This document shows, one piece after another, positions 1 to 11,639 of a stretch of 64,000 bases of DNA. The translations under genes were made by a program, and so were the position numbers. Within the stretch, counting starts at the first letter, position 1; the number at the start of each line of letters is the position of its first letter. Below the pieces are notes generated by a model that saw nothing but the letters and a program-made list of their open reading frames with translations, was not told the DNA's origin and ran no database searches. The DNA comes from Planctomycetota bacterium (GTDB lineage Bacteria > Planctomycetota > Phycisphaerae > Phycisphaerales > UBA1924), in contig JAFEBO010000008.1 in NCBI GenBank assembly GCA_018242625.1, forward strand, positions 124,001-188,000, in the 5' to 3' direction.

Positions 1-44
1 GTCATGTCGCATCTTATCGGTGCGGTGGACGGCCGCGCGCAGAT

Positions 45-2993
<2,949 letters not shown>

Positions 2994-3145
2994 GCACGAC
3001 TCCAGTGAAAACAGAGGCGGCGAAGGGGTGCGGGAGGAGAAAAATGGTCCTCCCGACCACGCATTGCCGCCACCCAACCAATACTAGGTTGGAAGAGGTC
3101 CTGTTCAGCGCCCTCAAGGCCTGTTTGGCGCACGGAGAATCCACA
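2994..3145. promoter_or_regulatory. Divergent intergenic region between gcvP and the M28 peptidase gene, with two hairpins
   Basis: This 152-base region must hold both promoters. Two perfect inverted repeats are visible: GGGAGGA/TCCTCCC at 3032-3054 with a 9-base loop, and CCAACC/GGTTGG at 3074-3092 with a 7-base loop. Neither is followed by a T run on either strand, so they are not intrinsic terminators. I looked for a glycine riboswitch ahead of gcvP and could not recognise its conserved core. Confidence 0.4.
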
Positions 3146-5080
3146 ATGCGAAGCTGGATGCTGGTCCTGGGTTGTGCCGGTTTGGCGGGTTTTTTGGCGC
3201 TGGCGGACGGCACTCCGTCCACGACGCAGGGGACCCAGAGCGCCGTGACTCCTCCCGCCGATGCCGCGACGCTGGAAGCATCCGAGGCGGTGCTGCGTGA
3301 TCACATCACGACGCTGGCCAATCCGTTCTTTGAAGGGCGGTATCCGGGATCACGCGGGGGCAAGCTCGCCGCGGATTACGTGCAGCGGCAGTTCGAGCAC
3401 CTGGGGCTGCAGCCGGCGTTTACCGACGAATCGGACCCTACAAAGAAGACGTATCGCCAGCCCTTTGCCGGCCCGCAGAAAGCCGAGGCGGCCAAGCAGG
3501 TTGCCTCGTGGACGAGCGGCGACAAGTCGATCAAATGGACACCGGGGAAAGACTTCAACATCCTCGGGCTGTCTTCGAACGGGGCCGTTTCCGGGCCGCT
3601 CGCTTTCGCGGGATATGCGATCAGTGTGGGCGAGGACGGCTATTCCAGTTTTCCGGATGACGGCGCGGACCTCGATGGCAAGGTGGCAATCGTTCTGCGG
3701 TTCGAGCCGATGACGGCGGAGGGGACATCGAAGTGGTCGAAGGAGGGGTGGTCCTTCAACGCCGGGCTTGAGCCCAAGATCAGTGCCGCCATCCGGCGGG
3801 GCGCCAAGGCGGTGATCCTTGTCAACGCGCCGGGCGCGAAGGACGACCGGGTCGACAAGCTGGAAGACGTCAACAGCCTGACAGCGCGCCAGGCTTCGGA
3901 AGTGCCTGTGATCATGGCGTCGATCGAGGCCGCCGATGCGCTCGTCAAGGCGGCGGATGCGCAGGGACGCTCGCTGCTCGACCTGAGAAAACTTGCGGAC
4001 GAGAAGGGCGTCATCATCGACCTGCCGAAGGCGACGGTTTCGATTGAGGCCGAGATCGCCAAGTCGCGCCCGAATACGGACAACGTGGGGGCGATTCTGC
4101 CGGGCGTCGGCGAGCTTGCGGACCGGTACATCGTGGTGGGGGGGCATTACGACCACTTGGGCTACGGGCAGGTCGGTCTGCGTTTCCCGGCGGATCGCGG
4201 AAAGCTGCACCCGGGCGCGGACGACAACGCCTCGGGAACTTCGGGGATGATGCTGGTTGCGAAGCGGATGGCCGAAGCGTGGCAGCAGATGCCTCCGGAC
4301 CGGCCCCGGCACAGCGTCCTGTTCCTGGGATTCTCCGCGGAAGAAGAAGGGCTGAACGGCTCGCGGTACTACACCCAGCATCCGATCGTCCCGATCGAAA
4401 AGCACGAGCTGATGGTGAACCTGGACATGATCGGGCGGCTCGGCGAAAAACCGCTCGAGGCGGGGGGCGTGGGAACGGCCGAGGGATTCGCGGACTGGCT
4501 TGCGCCGTACTTTGAATCAAGCGGCCTGAAGATCGCCGGCAAACAGAGCGGGATGGGCCCGTCGGATCATGCTTCGTTCTACGCGGTGAAGGTGCCGGTG
4601 CTCTTCCTTTTCAGCGGGATGCACGCGGACTATCACCGCCCGACCGACGTCGCGGCGCTCATCAACTGGGAAGATGCGGCACGGATTGCCGACCTCGCGT
4701 ACCGCGTCGCGCTCGACGCTTCGCTGCGGGCCGAGCCGTGGAAGTTCACTTCTCCCTCCAACGTAACAACGACACCGGGCGACACACCCCAGCCCACGCG
4801 CGGGCGCATCCGCTTCGGGATCGCTCCGGGCGACTATTCGGGGGAGGACAAGGGAGTGCTCGTGGGGGAGGTGCTGCCGAACACGCCCGCGTCCAAGGCG
4901 GGAATCAAGGCCAACGATCTCATCATCAAGTGGAACGACAACCGCATCAGCGGCGTGGAGGAGTGGATGCCTTACTTCAACGCCGCCAAGCCGGGCGATG
5001 TTGTCAAGGTCACGGTTCTCCGTGAAGGCAAGGAAGAAGTGATCGAAGTCAAGCTCGAGGCGCGTGCCGGCGAGAAGTAG
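3146..5080 (+). CDS. Exported M28-family metallopeptidase with PA and C-terminal PDZ domains
   Basis: The product is 644 aa. An N-terminal hydrophobic signal (about residues 4-21) is followed by a protease-associated (PA) insert at about 150-235, the M28 zinc-peptidase core at about 325-510 and a PDZ domain at about 550-640. The di-zinc ligands and catalytic residues are visible: G-G-H-Y-D-H (about 332-337), G-A-D-D-N-A-S-G (about 354-361), A-E-E-E-G (about 397), L-D-M-I-G (about 425), and a last His in D-Y-H-R-P-T-D (about 495). It should be a periplasmic or envelope aminopeptidase. I chose the ATG at 3146 because a GGAGA sequence lies about 9 bases upstream and the signal peptide begins there; an in-frame extension to 3005 lacks a signal. 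Confidence 0.92.
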   Translation: MRSWMLVLGCAGLAGFLALADGTPSTTQGTQSAVTPPADAATLEASEAVLRDHITTLANPFFEGRYPGSRGGKLAADYVQRQFEHLGLQPAFTDESDPTKKTYRQPFAGPQKAEAAKQVASWTSGDKSIKWTPGKDFNILGLSSNGAVSGPLAFAGYAISVGEDGYSSFPDDGADLDGKVAIVLRFEPMTAEGTSKWSKEGWSFNAGLEPKISAAIRRGAKAVILVNAPGAKDDRVDKLEDVNSLTARQASEVPVIMASIEAADALVKAADAQGRSLLDLRKLADEKGVIIDLPKATVSIEAEIAKSRPNTDNVGAILPGVGELADRYIVVGGHYDHLGYGQVGLRFPADRGKLHPGADDNASGTSGMMLVAKRMAEAWQQMPPDRPRHSVLFLGFSAEEEGLNGSRYYTQHPIVPIEKHELMVNLDMIGRLGEKPLEAGGVGTAEGFADWLAPYFESSGLKIAGKQSGMGPSDHASFYAVKVPVLFLFSGMHADYHRPTDVAALINWEDAARIADLAYRVALDASLRAEPWKFTSPSNVTTTPGDTPQPTRGRIRFGIAPGDYSGEDKGVLVGEVLPNTPASKAGIKANDLIIKWNDNRISGVEEWMPYFNAAKPGDVVKVTVLREGKEEVIEVKLEARAGEK

Positions 5081-5083
5081 AAC

Positions 5084-5665
5084 TTACTTCCCGTCGTTCA
5101 CGACGAACCATCGCAGCTTCCAGTTCGGGCCTTCGAGGCGCATGTCAAAGCCGCACCAGGGCAGATCGGCCGGGTCGTGGTAGTGAACCCGCACGCGCAT
5201 GATGTTGGGCCCGACCTGCTCGAGCAGCACGCCGGGCGTGAGCTCCCCGGCGGGAAGCACTTTGAAGAGCTTTTCAACATCTTCGTGGCGGCGCTTGATC
5301 TCGCGGAAGGCCAGGTTCGGGTTGTAGCCGCGCTCGTAAAACTCGTCTTTGGTGAGTTCGCTCAGGACCTGCTCGGTGAACAGCTTTTCGTCGTCGTCGC
5401 GCATGGTGCGCGCGATGTGAAACATCAGGTCCTGCCCGTTGCGTGAGATGAGCGTCTTGGAGCCGTCGGGGTTCGTGATGATCGGCTCGGCCGATGCCTG
5501 CTTTGTCAGCGTCGAATCGGCAACCTTGATGCTTGGATCAAGCACCGGCTGCACGCCCGTCTGCGCACCGGGAAGCCCCGCGAGCGGGGGGTTGTAGCGG
5601 ACGACCTTGGTCTGGCATCCCGCCGCCAGCAGCCCGAGCGCCGCGATGACCGCCCGGCGCCTCAC
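5084..5665 (-). CDS. Putative lipoprotein of unknown function, translationally coupled to nadB
   Basis: The product is 193 aa and begins with a short basic n-region, a hydrophobic stretch and the lipobox L-A-A-G-C, with the lipidated Cys at residue 17. The remaining chain has no motif I recognise and ends in an acidic/aromatic domain. The start is GTG at 5665, which overlaps the nadB stop in GTGTGA, so translation probably depends on ribosomes finishing nadB. I see no role in NAD synthesis; the coupling may only be positional. It converges with the M28 peptidase gene, 3 bases apart. Confidence 0.8.
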   Translation of the reverse strand: MRRRAVIAALGLLAAGCQTKVVRYNPPLAGLPGAQTGVQPVLDPSIKVADSTLTKQASAEPIITNPDGSKTLISRNGQDLMFHIARTMRDDDEKLFTEQVLSELTKDEFYERGYNPNLAFREIKRRHEDVEKLFKVLPAGELTPGVLLEQVGPNIMRVRVHYHDPADLPWCGFDMRLEGPNWKLRWFVVNDGK

Positions 5666-7383
5666 ACGAGCGCTCCCCGCGGGCGGACGCCCGCGGCGTG
5701 ACGGAGCGGCACGGTCGAAACGGCTCCGTGGCCGCGCCGCCGGCAGTCGTGGACCGCCAGTTCGGGCATCGAATCCGGGTAATCGATCCGGGTGTGGCAT
5801 CCGCGCGATTCCTCGCGCCACGCCGCCGAATGAGCGACGAGCGCGCCGACCAGCAGCAGATTCTGCACCTCCCACCCCGCCGGTTCGTCAAAAATCTTGT
5901 CGAGCGTGTACCGCGCCCAGAAATCGAGCATGTCGCACACATCGCGCAGCTTCCCGCCCGAGCGCTCGATCCCCACGTTCTTCCACATCGCGCTGCGCAG
6001 GCTCGAGCGCACGTCGTCCAGGTCGAGTTCTCCCTGGTCGCTGGGCCGGATGTCGCTCACGACCGAGACCGGGGCCGGCCGGGCCACGCTCCATCCCGCC
6101 GGACGCGAGGATGACCCCGCCTGCTTCATCTCCGCGCAGGTCCTGCCCGCGATCTCGCCCATCACAAGCCCCTCGAGCAGCGAGTTGCTCGCGAGGCGAT
6201 TGGCCCCGTGCAGGCCGAGCGCCGCGCTCTCCCCGATCGCGTAGAGCCCGGGCACGTCGCTCCGTCCCGAGAGATCCGTCATGACGCCGCCCACCATGTA
6301 GTGCGCCGCCGGATGCACCGGGATCAGGTCCTCCGCGGGGTCGAGGTCAAACTTCCGCAGAAGCGCAGTCATCCCCGGAAAGCGATCGTGGAAGCCGCGG
6401 ATCGAGCGGCAGTCGAGCCAGACATGGCTCCCGCCCGCGGCCGAAGCCTGCTTGGCGATCTGGCGGACGATCGCCCGGCTCACGACATCGCGCGGCGCAA
6501 GCTCCGCGAGCGGGTGAACATCGAGCATGAAGCGGTGCTCGCTGCTGTCGAGCAGCTTCGCCCCCTCGCCCCGCACCGCCTCGGTGATCAGCCACCGCGC
6601 CGCGCCCGGGAGGTACAGCGTGGTCGGATGAAACTGCACAAAGGCCATGTCCGCAACGCTCGCGCCCGCCCGGTACGCCATCGCGAGCCCGTCGGCGGTT
6701 GCCTGGGGCGGGTTGGTTGTTTCGCGGTAAAGGACCCCCGCGCCGCCGCTGGCGAGAATCGTCGCCTTGGCCCAGATCATCTGCAGCCCGTGCTTTGGAT
6801 GATGGGTGATCGCTCCCATGACCGGCGAGCCGGGCTCGCTGCCGGGCGTGATGAGGTCGAGCGCGAAGCAGTTTTCAAACAGCCGCACGCCGTGCGTCTT
6901 GCGGACTTTCTCGCTCAGACAGCGCTGCAGTTCGCGCCCCGTGGCGTCGCCGTCGGTGTGGACGATGCGGCTGGCGCTGTGCCCGCCCTCACGTCCCACG
7001 GCGAGTTCGCCCTCGGAGTTTTTATCGAGGCGCATCCCCCAGCCCATCAGTTCACGCAGGCGCGCGGGCCCGTTCTCGATCACTTCCCGCACGGCATCTT
7101 CTTCGCACAGCCCGGCCCCCGCGACCAGCGTGTCCTGGACGTGCGACTCCGTCGAATCGTCCTTGCCCAGCACCGCCGCGATCCCGCCCTGCGCCCACGC
7201 CGTGTTCGTGCTCTTGAGATCTCCCTTGGAAAGGACGATGACCTCGCCATGCTCGGCCGCGCTGATGGCGGCACGCAGGCCCGCAACCCCCGCCCCGATC
7301 ACAAGCGTGTCGGTGAAAATCTGCGGGAGCAGGCTCGACCGGAAGGGGATCAGGTAGCGGCGTTGGTCAAAGAGGCGGTCCAT
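5662..7383 (-). CDS. nadB: L-aspartate oxidase
   Basis: This flavoenzyme oxidises L-aspartate to iminoaspartate, the first step of de novo NAD synthesis. The 573-aa product has the dinucleotide-binding G-A-G-V-A-G-L-R-A-A at residues 30-39, the succinate-dehydrogenase-like substrate segment F-H-P-T-T-L-Y, the H-Y-M-V-G-G-V segment and a C-terminal G-A-N-R-L-A-S-N-S-L-L-E-G motif. All are diagnostic of the NadB/SdhA family; length and motifs favour NadB. No nadA or nadC is seen nearby. It lies 10 bases downstream of the DinB-like gene and overlaps the lipoprotein gene by 4 bases, so the three are probably one minus-strand operon. Confidence 0.95.
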   Translation of the reverse strand: MDRLFDQRRYLIPFRSSLLPQIFTDTLVIGAGVAGLRAAISAAEHGEVIVLSKGDLKSTNTAWAQGGIAAVLGKDDSTESHVQDTLVAGAGLCEEDAVREVIENGPARLRELMGWGMRLDKNSEGELAVGREGGHSASRIVHTDGDATGRELQRCLSEKVRKTHGVRLFENCFALDLITPGSEPGSPVMGAITHHPKHGLQMIWAKATILASGGAGVLYRETTNPPQATADGLAMAYRAGASVADMAFVQFHPTTLYLPGAARWLITEAVRGEGAKLLDSSEHRFMLDVHPLAELAPRDVVSRAIVRQIAKQASAAGGSHVWLDCRSIRGFHDRFPGMTALLRKFDLDPAEDLIPVHPAAHYMVGGVMTDLSGRSDVPGLYAIGESAALGLHGANRLASNSLLEGLVMGEIAGRTCAEMKQAGSSSRPAGWSVARPAPVSVVSDIRPSDQGELDLDDVRSSLRSAMWKNVGIERSGGKLRDVCDMLDFWARYTLDKIFDEPAGWEVQNLLLVGALVAHSAAWREESRGCHTRIDYPDSMPELAVHDCRRRGHGAVSTVPLRHAAGVRPRGALV

Positions 7384-7393
7384 GATGGTCCGA

Positions 7394-8086
7394 TCAGGCT
7401 CGCCCCTTCCCTCCGCAGCAGCCTCCCGCCCCGGCCGCCTCCGGCCTGGCCGCCGCACCCAGCATCAGGTCGCACTTTTTCTGCAGGAAGCGGGCGTGGT
7501 GCTCCACGTGCCAGATGGCATAGGAGAGGATTGTGCGGACGGTCTGCTCGCCGCGCTCGGGGTGGAGGGCCACGCGCTCAAACTGCTGCGGGCTCAGACC
7601 GCTCAGCCACTGGAAACTCCACATGCGCATGGTGTGAAGGACGGCGACGTGCCCGCCGATGAGGCTCGCCGGGTCGCTGTGCGTCACCTCGCGCGGGAGT
7701 GTGTACAGCCCGCTGTCAATAAACGCGTTCTCGTCCCAGACGGCGAGCACGGGCCGGTCCTCGGCCACGGCGCGGCGCATCCGGTGGACAAACACGATCT
7801 CCGCATCCGCGAGGTGGGCCAGAAGCATGCGGACCGACCAGCGGCCCACGCCCGCATCGGGCAGGAAGGCGCGGTCCATCTGCTCGGCATCCAGTGAAAA
7901 GACCCGCGGGTCGTAGTTCGCAACCCCGCGCCGATAGCGGGCGAGCATCTCGCTCGTGGGCAGCGCGGCGATCTCGGCCGCCGTCCCCGCCGGGATCACC
8001 AACTGGTCCGAACCGCTCTGGCAGCCGCACCCGCCCCCTGAACCCTTGCTGCCCCCGCAACAACCGCCCTGTTGGCCTTCGCTCAT
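7394..8086 (-). CDS. DinB/YfiT-superfamily protein with Cys-Gly-rich ends
   Basis: The 230-aa product has a central four-helix DinB-like domain, shown by W-S-V-R-M-L-L-A-H-L-A-D-A-E and, near the end, W-H-V-E-H-H-A-R-F-L, which supply the usual His residues of a metal site. Family members are often metal-dependent thiol transferases or of unknown function. Both ends are unusual: the N-terminus has C-C-G-G and G-C-G-C within the first 28 residues, and the C-terminus ends with another C-C-G-G. These could bind metal or be thiolated. A strong AAAGGAAG site precedes the ATG at 8086. It is the first gene of the nadB unit. The exact reaction is unknown. Confidence 0.8.
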   Translation of the reverse strand: MSEGQQGGCCGGSKGSGGGCGCQSGSDQLVIPAGTAAEIAALPTSEMLARYRRGVANYDPRVFSLDAEQMDRAFLPDAGVGRWSVRMLLAHLADAEIVFVHRMRRAVAEDRPVLAVWDENAFIDSGLYTLPREVTHSDPASLIGGHVAVLHTMRMWSFQWLSGLSPQQFERVALHPERGEQTVRTILSYAIWHVEHHARFLQKKCDLMLGAAARPEAAGAGGCCGGKGRA

Positions 8087-8154
8087 ACCGCTTCCTTTCG
8101 TGGTCGATCCTAGGGGATGCTGCCCGGGGCCTGCGGATACTCCTAACGTCGCCC

Positions 8155-8532
8155 ATGTCACCGACCTCCGCCCGGCGCCTGGCTTTGCGCGTCACAATGA
8201 TGCCCCGCGACACGAACCACTACGGGACGATCTTCGGCGGCGTCATCCTCTCCTATATCGATCAGGCCGGCTTTGTTGAGGCTCGCCATCACGGGGCCCG
8301 CCGCTGGGTCACCGCGGCGATCGACCGCGTCGACTTCAAGGCCCCCGTTCACGTCGGCGACATTGTCAATTTCTACGGGACCACCACCCGGATCGGGACG
8401 ACATCCGTGACCGTCCTGGTGGAGGTCGAATCCGAGCGTGAGGAATCCGGGGCAGTTGTGCCCGTGACGGCCGCCACCCTTGTCATGGTCTCGGTGGACG
8501 AGGCGGGCAGGCCGGTCGCTTTCGCCAAATAG
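8155..8532 (+). CDS. Acyl-CoA thioesterase, hotdog fold (YciA-like)
   Basis: The 125-aa product has the hotdog thioesterase signature: M-P-x-D-T-N-H-Y-G-T-I-F-G-G near the start, in which the Asn-His-x-Gly region and the following helix form the active site, and a V-D-F-K-A-P-V-H-V-G-D core strand. It probably hydrolyses short- or medium-chain acyl-CoA in the cytoplasm. The ATG at 8155 is the best start because the family N-terminus begins there, although no strong Shine-Dalgarno site is present. It is transcribed away from the DinB-like gene and lies 60 bases upstream of the STAS gene. Confidence 0.88.
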   Translation: MSPTSARRLALRVTMMPRDTNHYGTIFGGVILSYIDQAGFVEARHHGARRWVTAAIDRVDFKAPVHVGDIVNFYGTTTRIGTTSVTVLVEVESEREESGAVVPVTAATLVMVSVDEAGRPVAFAK

Positions 8533-8592
8533 TGTCGGGTTTCACATTCCGCGGCCGTACGCCGACTCGGGCTTCGGGTACACTTTCGGCCC

Positions 8593-8943
8593 ATGTCCCA
8601 GAGCTCCTTTGTCACCAGCAGCCTTGTCGGAAACGTGATGGTCGCGCGCCTCGAGCGTGAGAAGATCACCGAGCATGAAAGCCCGGTCATTCTCGCCGAA
8701 CTCACCAACGCCGCGGCGAAATGCCACAACCACCTCGCGGTCGACCTGAGCATGGTCACGCTGATCGCCTCGGCGGGCCTTGGCGCGCTCATCACGCTCA
8801 ACAAGACGCTCAAGGGCAAGGGCGGGAAACTCGTCTTCTTCAGCATGAGCGACGAGCTCATGCAGGTCTTCAAGCTCACCCGCCTCAACACGCTCCTCAC
8901 CATCGTGAAAGATCGGGACGCCGCCGTCAAAGCGGCCCTCTAG
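8593..8943 (+). CDS. STAS-domain protein (anti-sigma factor antagonist-like)
   Basis: The 116-aa product is a single STAS domain. The D-L-S-M-V-T-L-I-A-S-A-G-L-G-A-L segment matches the site of anti-sigma factor antagonists, with Ser60 in the place usually phosphorylated by a partner kinase. No partner anti-sigma kinase or SpoIIE-type phosphatase is seen nearby. It could act in a partner-switching pathway encoded elsewhere. It lies 13 bases upstream of purN, so the two are probably cotranscribed. Confidence 0.88.
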   Translation: MSQSSFVTSSLVGNVMVARLEREKITEHESPVILAELTNAAAKCHNHLAVDLSMVTLIASAGLGALITLNKTLKGKGGKLVFFSMSDELMQVFKLTRLNTLLTIVKDRDAAVKAAL

Positions 8944-8956
8944 AGAGCCCCATTTC

Positions 8957-9547
8957 ATGTCCGGCATGCCCGCGACCGCCAGGCCACGTCTCGCCGTGAT
9001 GATCTCCGGGGGCGGCCGGACGCTGCTCAACCTGCTCAAGCACACCCGCAGCGGCAGCCTCGGGGCGGAGATCGCCCTTGTGATCGCTTCTTCGGAATGC
9101 CCCGGCGCCGAAAAAGCCCGCGACGCCGGGCTTCGCACGCTGGTGGTGCCCGGACGGATCAGCGCCGCGAATCTCGAATCCCTCCTGCGCGAACACCGGG
9201 TCGACTGGGTCGTGCTGGCCGGCTATCTCAAGCTCGTGAGCGTTCCCGATTCTTTCGCGGGACGCATCGTCAACATCCATCCCGCCCTTCTTCCCCGGCA
9301 CGGAGGGCCCGGTCTCTACGGCCATCGTGTGCACGAGGCGGTGCTCAAGGCCGGGGACAAAGTCTCCGGCTGCACGGTGCACCTGTGCGACCAGCACTAC
9401 GACACCGGGCCCATCATTCTTCAGCGCGAGGTCCCGGTGCTCAAGGGCGACACGCCGGAAACCCTGGCTTCCCGCGTCTTCGAGGCCGAGTGCTCCGCTT
9501 ATCCCGAGGCGCTCCAGCGTCTCCTCTCGGGGCGTGGTCATGGCTGA
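8957..9547 (+). CDS. purN: Phosphoribosylglycinamide formyltransferase (GAR transformylase)
   Basis: This enzyme transfers the formyl group of 10-formyltetrahydrofolate to GAR in purine synthesis. The 196-aa product has the phosphate-binding I-S-G-G-G-R-T-L-L-N-L near residue 16, the catalytic N-I-H-P-A-L-L-P (Asn107, His109) and D149 in Y-D-T-G-P-I-I. The length is normal. A 2-3 residue difference from E. coli around the substrate loop (R-H-G-G-P-G-L-Y-G-H) resembles other planctomycete-type PurN and is not a defect. The stop overlaps the next start by 8 bases. Confidence 0.95.
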   Translation: MSGMPATARPRLAVMISGGGRTLLNLLKHTRSGSLGAEIALVIASSECPGAEKARDAGLRTLVVPGRISAANLESLLREHRVDWVVLAGYLKLVSVPDSFAGRIVNIHPALLPRHGGPGLYGHRVHEAVLKAGDKVSGCTVHLCDQHYDTGPIILQREVPVLKGDTPETLASRVFEAECSAYPEALQRLLSGRGHG

Positions 9548-11126
9548 GGGGGGCAGCACGCGCACGGAGTTCTCCCGCTTTCAGAGAGTGCGCCTGATCC
9601 CCGTGCTGTGCGCGGCGGTCTGCACGCTGCTCTCGCCGGTACGCGCCGCAACCTCGACGCAGCCCCAAGGCTACGAACAAGTTTCGGAAGAGGCGGACCG
9701 GGCGCTCGCTCGCCGCGACTTTGCCGCCGCCGAGCCGCTCCTGCGCCGACAGATCGAGATGCGCCCCCGCGAGTTTGTGCCGATGTACAACCTCGCGTGC
9801 GCCCTGAGCAACACCGCCAGGCCCGACGAAGCGGGAGAATGGCTGGTCCGTGCGACCGAGAACGGATTCGACGACTACCGCAAGCTCACGCGCGATCCCG
9901 ATCTTGCCGGCGCGAGGTCGAGCGGTTCCTACGCAAAGCTGGTGCGATCCTGGCCCAAGGTGCTCGAGGCAAGACGAGACGCAAACCTGGAGCAGGTCCG
10001 CCGCATCTTTTCTCATCCCGACGAGGGCCGGGACTACACCGAAGTTGTGGATGACAAAAGGCGATTCGTCTACCGCTCGGCCTTCGACCCCGCGGAGTTC
10101 GACAAGGCCCGCAAAGAGATCGAGCGGCTGGGCGACTGGGCGGAGAAAGCGCTCTTCCCGGGGCTGTGGGACTCCCGCGAGATCGAGTTCGATCCCTGGG
10201 TCATCATCGTGCTCCCCAGCCGCCGGGATTTCACCACCTGGCTCGTGATCACCTTCGGCCCCGCCGCCCGCACCGGGTTCTCAACCATCGGGGGCAGCTA
10301 CATCCACGACAAGAAGCAGCTGGTCTCGCAGGACCTGGGCTCGACCTTCCGGCACGAGTTCTTCCACGTGCTGCACTGGCGGGATTGCACCCGCAAGGGG
10401 CGCACCGATCCGTACTGGGTCCAGGAAGGGCTCGCCAGTCTTGTCGAGGATGTGGACACGCCGGGGGACGGCAAGCCGGGACTGACGCCGGTCCCCTCGT
10501 GGCGCACCAACATCGTGCTGCGTCGCGACCGCAGCAACACGCTCATGCCCCTGGACAAGTTCATCGCGATGCCACGGGAGAAATTCCTCTCCGCGATGCA
10601 GCTCGCCAACTACGCACAGGCCCGCGCGATCTTCCTTTACCTCTATTCCCGTGGCAAACTCCAGGACTGGTACAACGCGTGCGGCACCGCCGAGACCGCC
10701 TCGCCTCCGGGCTCGATGGCGGGGGTGTTCGAGGAAGTGCTGGGCCAGCCGATCCGGGCGATCGATAATGACTTCCGCGCCTGGGTGCGGACTCTGCCGG
10801 AAGTGGCCGAGGAAATCCGCCCGGGCATGGCGAGTCTGGGCGTTGAAGTGGAAACCGGCGCGGGCGACGGCGTCACTATCACCTCCATCGCCGATGTCAT
10901 CCGTCCGGGCGTCTTTGATCCGATTCCGGTTTCGACGCTCAAGGGAGTCCGCGGGGAACTGCACGTGGGCGATGTCATCACGGCCGTGGGGGGGCAATCC
11001 ACCCGCGACATCGCCGACCTCATCCGCGTGCTCGGCGAAAAAAAGCCCGGCGATGAGGTGATCGTGACCTATCGCCGGCGCTCGCAGTCGGGCGAAGCTC
11101 TCATCCGGCTCGTTCCAAGGCGCTGA
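9540..11126 (+). CDS. Exported zinc-metalloprotease-like protein with tetratricopeptide-like N-terminus and PDZ domain
   Basis: The 528-aa product starts with a basic n-region and a signal-like hydrophobic stretch ending near A-R-A. A TPR-like helical region follows at about 40-110. A gluzincin motif H-E-F-F-H is at about residues 272-276 and a downstream Q-E-G-L-A-S-L (Glu about 296) could be the third zinc ligand. The C-terminal 90 residues are PDZ-like (L-H-V-G-D-V-I-T-A-V-G-G). It is probably an envelope protease of the broader peptidase-MA group, but substrate and family are not certain. The ATG at 9540 overlaps purN by 8 bases, so the genes are coupled. Confidence 0.78.
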   Translation: MAEGGSTRTEFSRFQRVRLIPVLCAAVCTLLSPVRAATSTQPQGYEQVSEEADRALARRDFAAAEPLLRRQIEMRPREFVPMYNLACALSNTARPDEAGEWLVRATENGFDDYRKLTRDPDLAGARSSGSYAKLVRSWPKVLEARRDANLEQVRRIFSHPDEGRDYTEVVDDKRRFVYRSAFDPAEFDKARKEIERLGDWAEKALFPGLWDSREIEFDPWVIIVLPSRRDFTTWLVITFGPAARTGFSTIGGSYIHDKKQLVSQDLGSTFRHEFFHVLHWRDCTRKGRTDPYWVQEGLASLVEDVDTPGDGKPGLTPVPSWRTNIVLRRDRSNTLMPLDKFIAMPREKFLSAMQLANYAQARAIFLYLYSRGKLQDWYNACGTAETASPPGSMAGVFEEVLGQPIRAIDNDFRAWVRTLPEVAEEIRPGMASLGVEVETGAGDGVTITSIADVIRPGVFDPIPVSTLKGVRGELHVGDVITAVGGQSTRDIADLIRVLGEKKPGDEVIVTYRRRSQSGEALIRLVPRR

Positions 11127-11178
11127 GTTTCTCGAAAATGCGCCGACAACCGGGAACCGGCCTTATGCCTTGCGCGGT

Positions 11179-11199
11179 ATACTATGGCATACATAGTAT
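11179..11199. promoter_or_regulatory. Palindromic operator, probable PadR binding site overlapping the promoter
   Basis: ATACTATG and CATAGTAT form a perfect 8-base inverted repeat separated by 5 bases. A second overlapping palindrome ACATA-G-TATGT sits in its right half. The left half overlaps a TATACT sequence that could be the -10 box. It lies 33 bases upstream of the PadR start and is the kind of AT-rich TATG/CATA palindrome PadR-type repressors bind, so autoregulation is likely. Confidence 0.6.
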
Positions 11200-11231
11200 G
11201 TGACTTTGAGAATCTCTCTCCGAGGTGCAGG

Positions 11232-11639
11232 ATGAAGATCGAACGCGAGATCATGCGTGGGGCCGGGCCTGTGGCGGTGCTCAAGCTGCTGAACCGGCGT
11301 GAGATGTACGGGTACGAACTCATCGAAACTCTGGCGGAACGCACGGAGGGCGCCCTGGCAATGGGGCAGTCGACGCTCTACCCGATGCTCTACAACCTTG
11401 AGGCTCAGGGTTTTATCGAGGGATATTGGAAGGAAGCCGGGAACAAGGGCGACGGCGGCAGCGGGGGCGCACGCGACCGCAAGTACTACCGGCTGACCGA
11501 CAAAGGCAAAAAGAGGCTCGCAGATGAATCCGCTCAGTGGGAGGCGGTCATCCGCGCGATGAAAGCGCTGGGCGTGGCGTCTCTCGCCCACGCGTGCCGC
11601 GTTTGCTTCCTCAACGCCGCCCCCGGAGCCAGCGCATGA
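11232..11639 (+). CDS. PadR-family transcriptional regulator
   Basis: The 135-aa product is a small winged-helix PadR protein. The segment from about residue 15 to 75 has the family pattern L-x-L-L-x-x-x-E-M-Y-G-Y-E-L-I followed by G-A-L-A-M-G-Q-S-T-L-Y-P-M-L-Y-N-L-E and K-Y-Y-R-L-T-D-K-G. A C-terminal helix for dimerisation follows. It overlaps the next gene by ATGA (4 bases). This PadR/membrane-protein pairing is common in planctomycetes and acidobacteria. The palindrome at 11179-11199 is its likely operator. Confidence 0.92.
   Translation: MKIEREIMRGAGPVAVLKLLNRREMYGYELIETLAERTEGALAMGQSTLYPMLYNLEAQGFIEGYWKEAGNKGDGGSGGARDRKYYRLTDKGKKRLADESAQWEAVIRAMKALGVASLAHACRVCFLNAAPGASA

Noticed and set aside
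2994..3145. Possible glycine riboswitch ahead of gcvP
   Set aside because: The region is short and I could not match the conserved cores; only two simple hairpins are visible.
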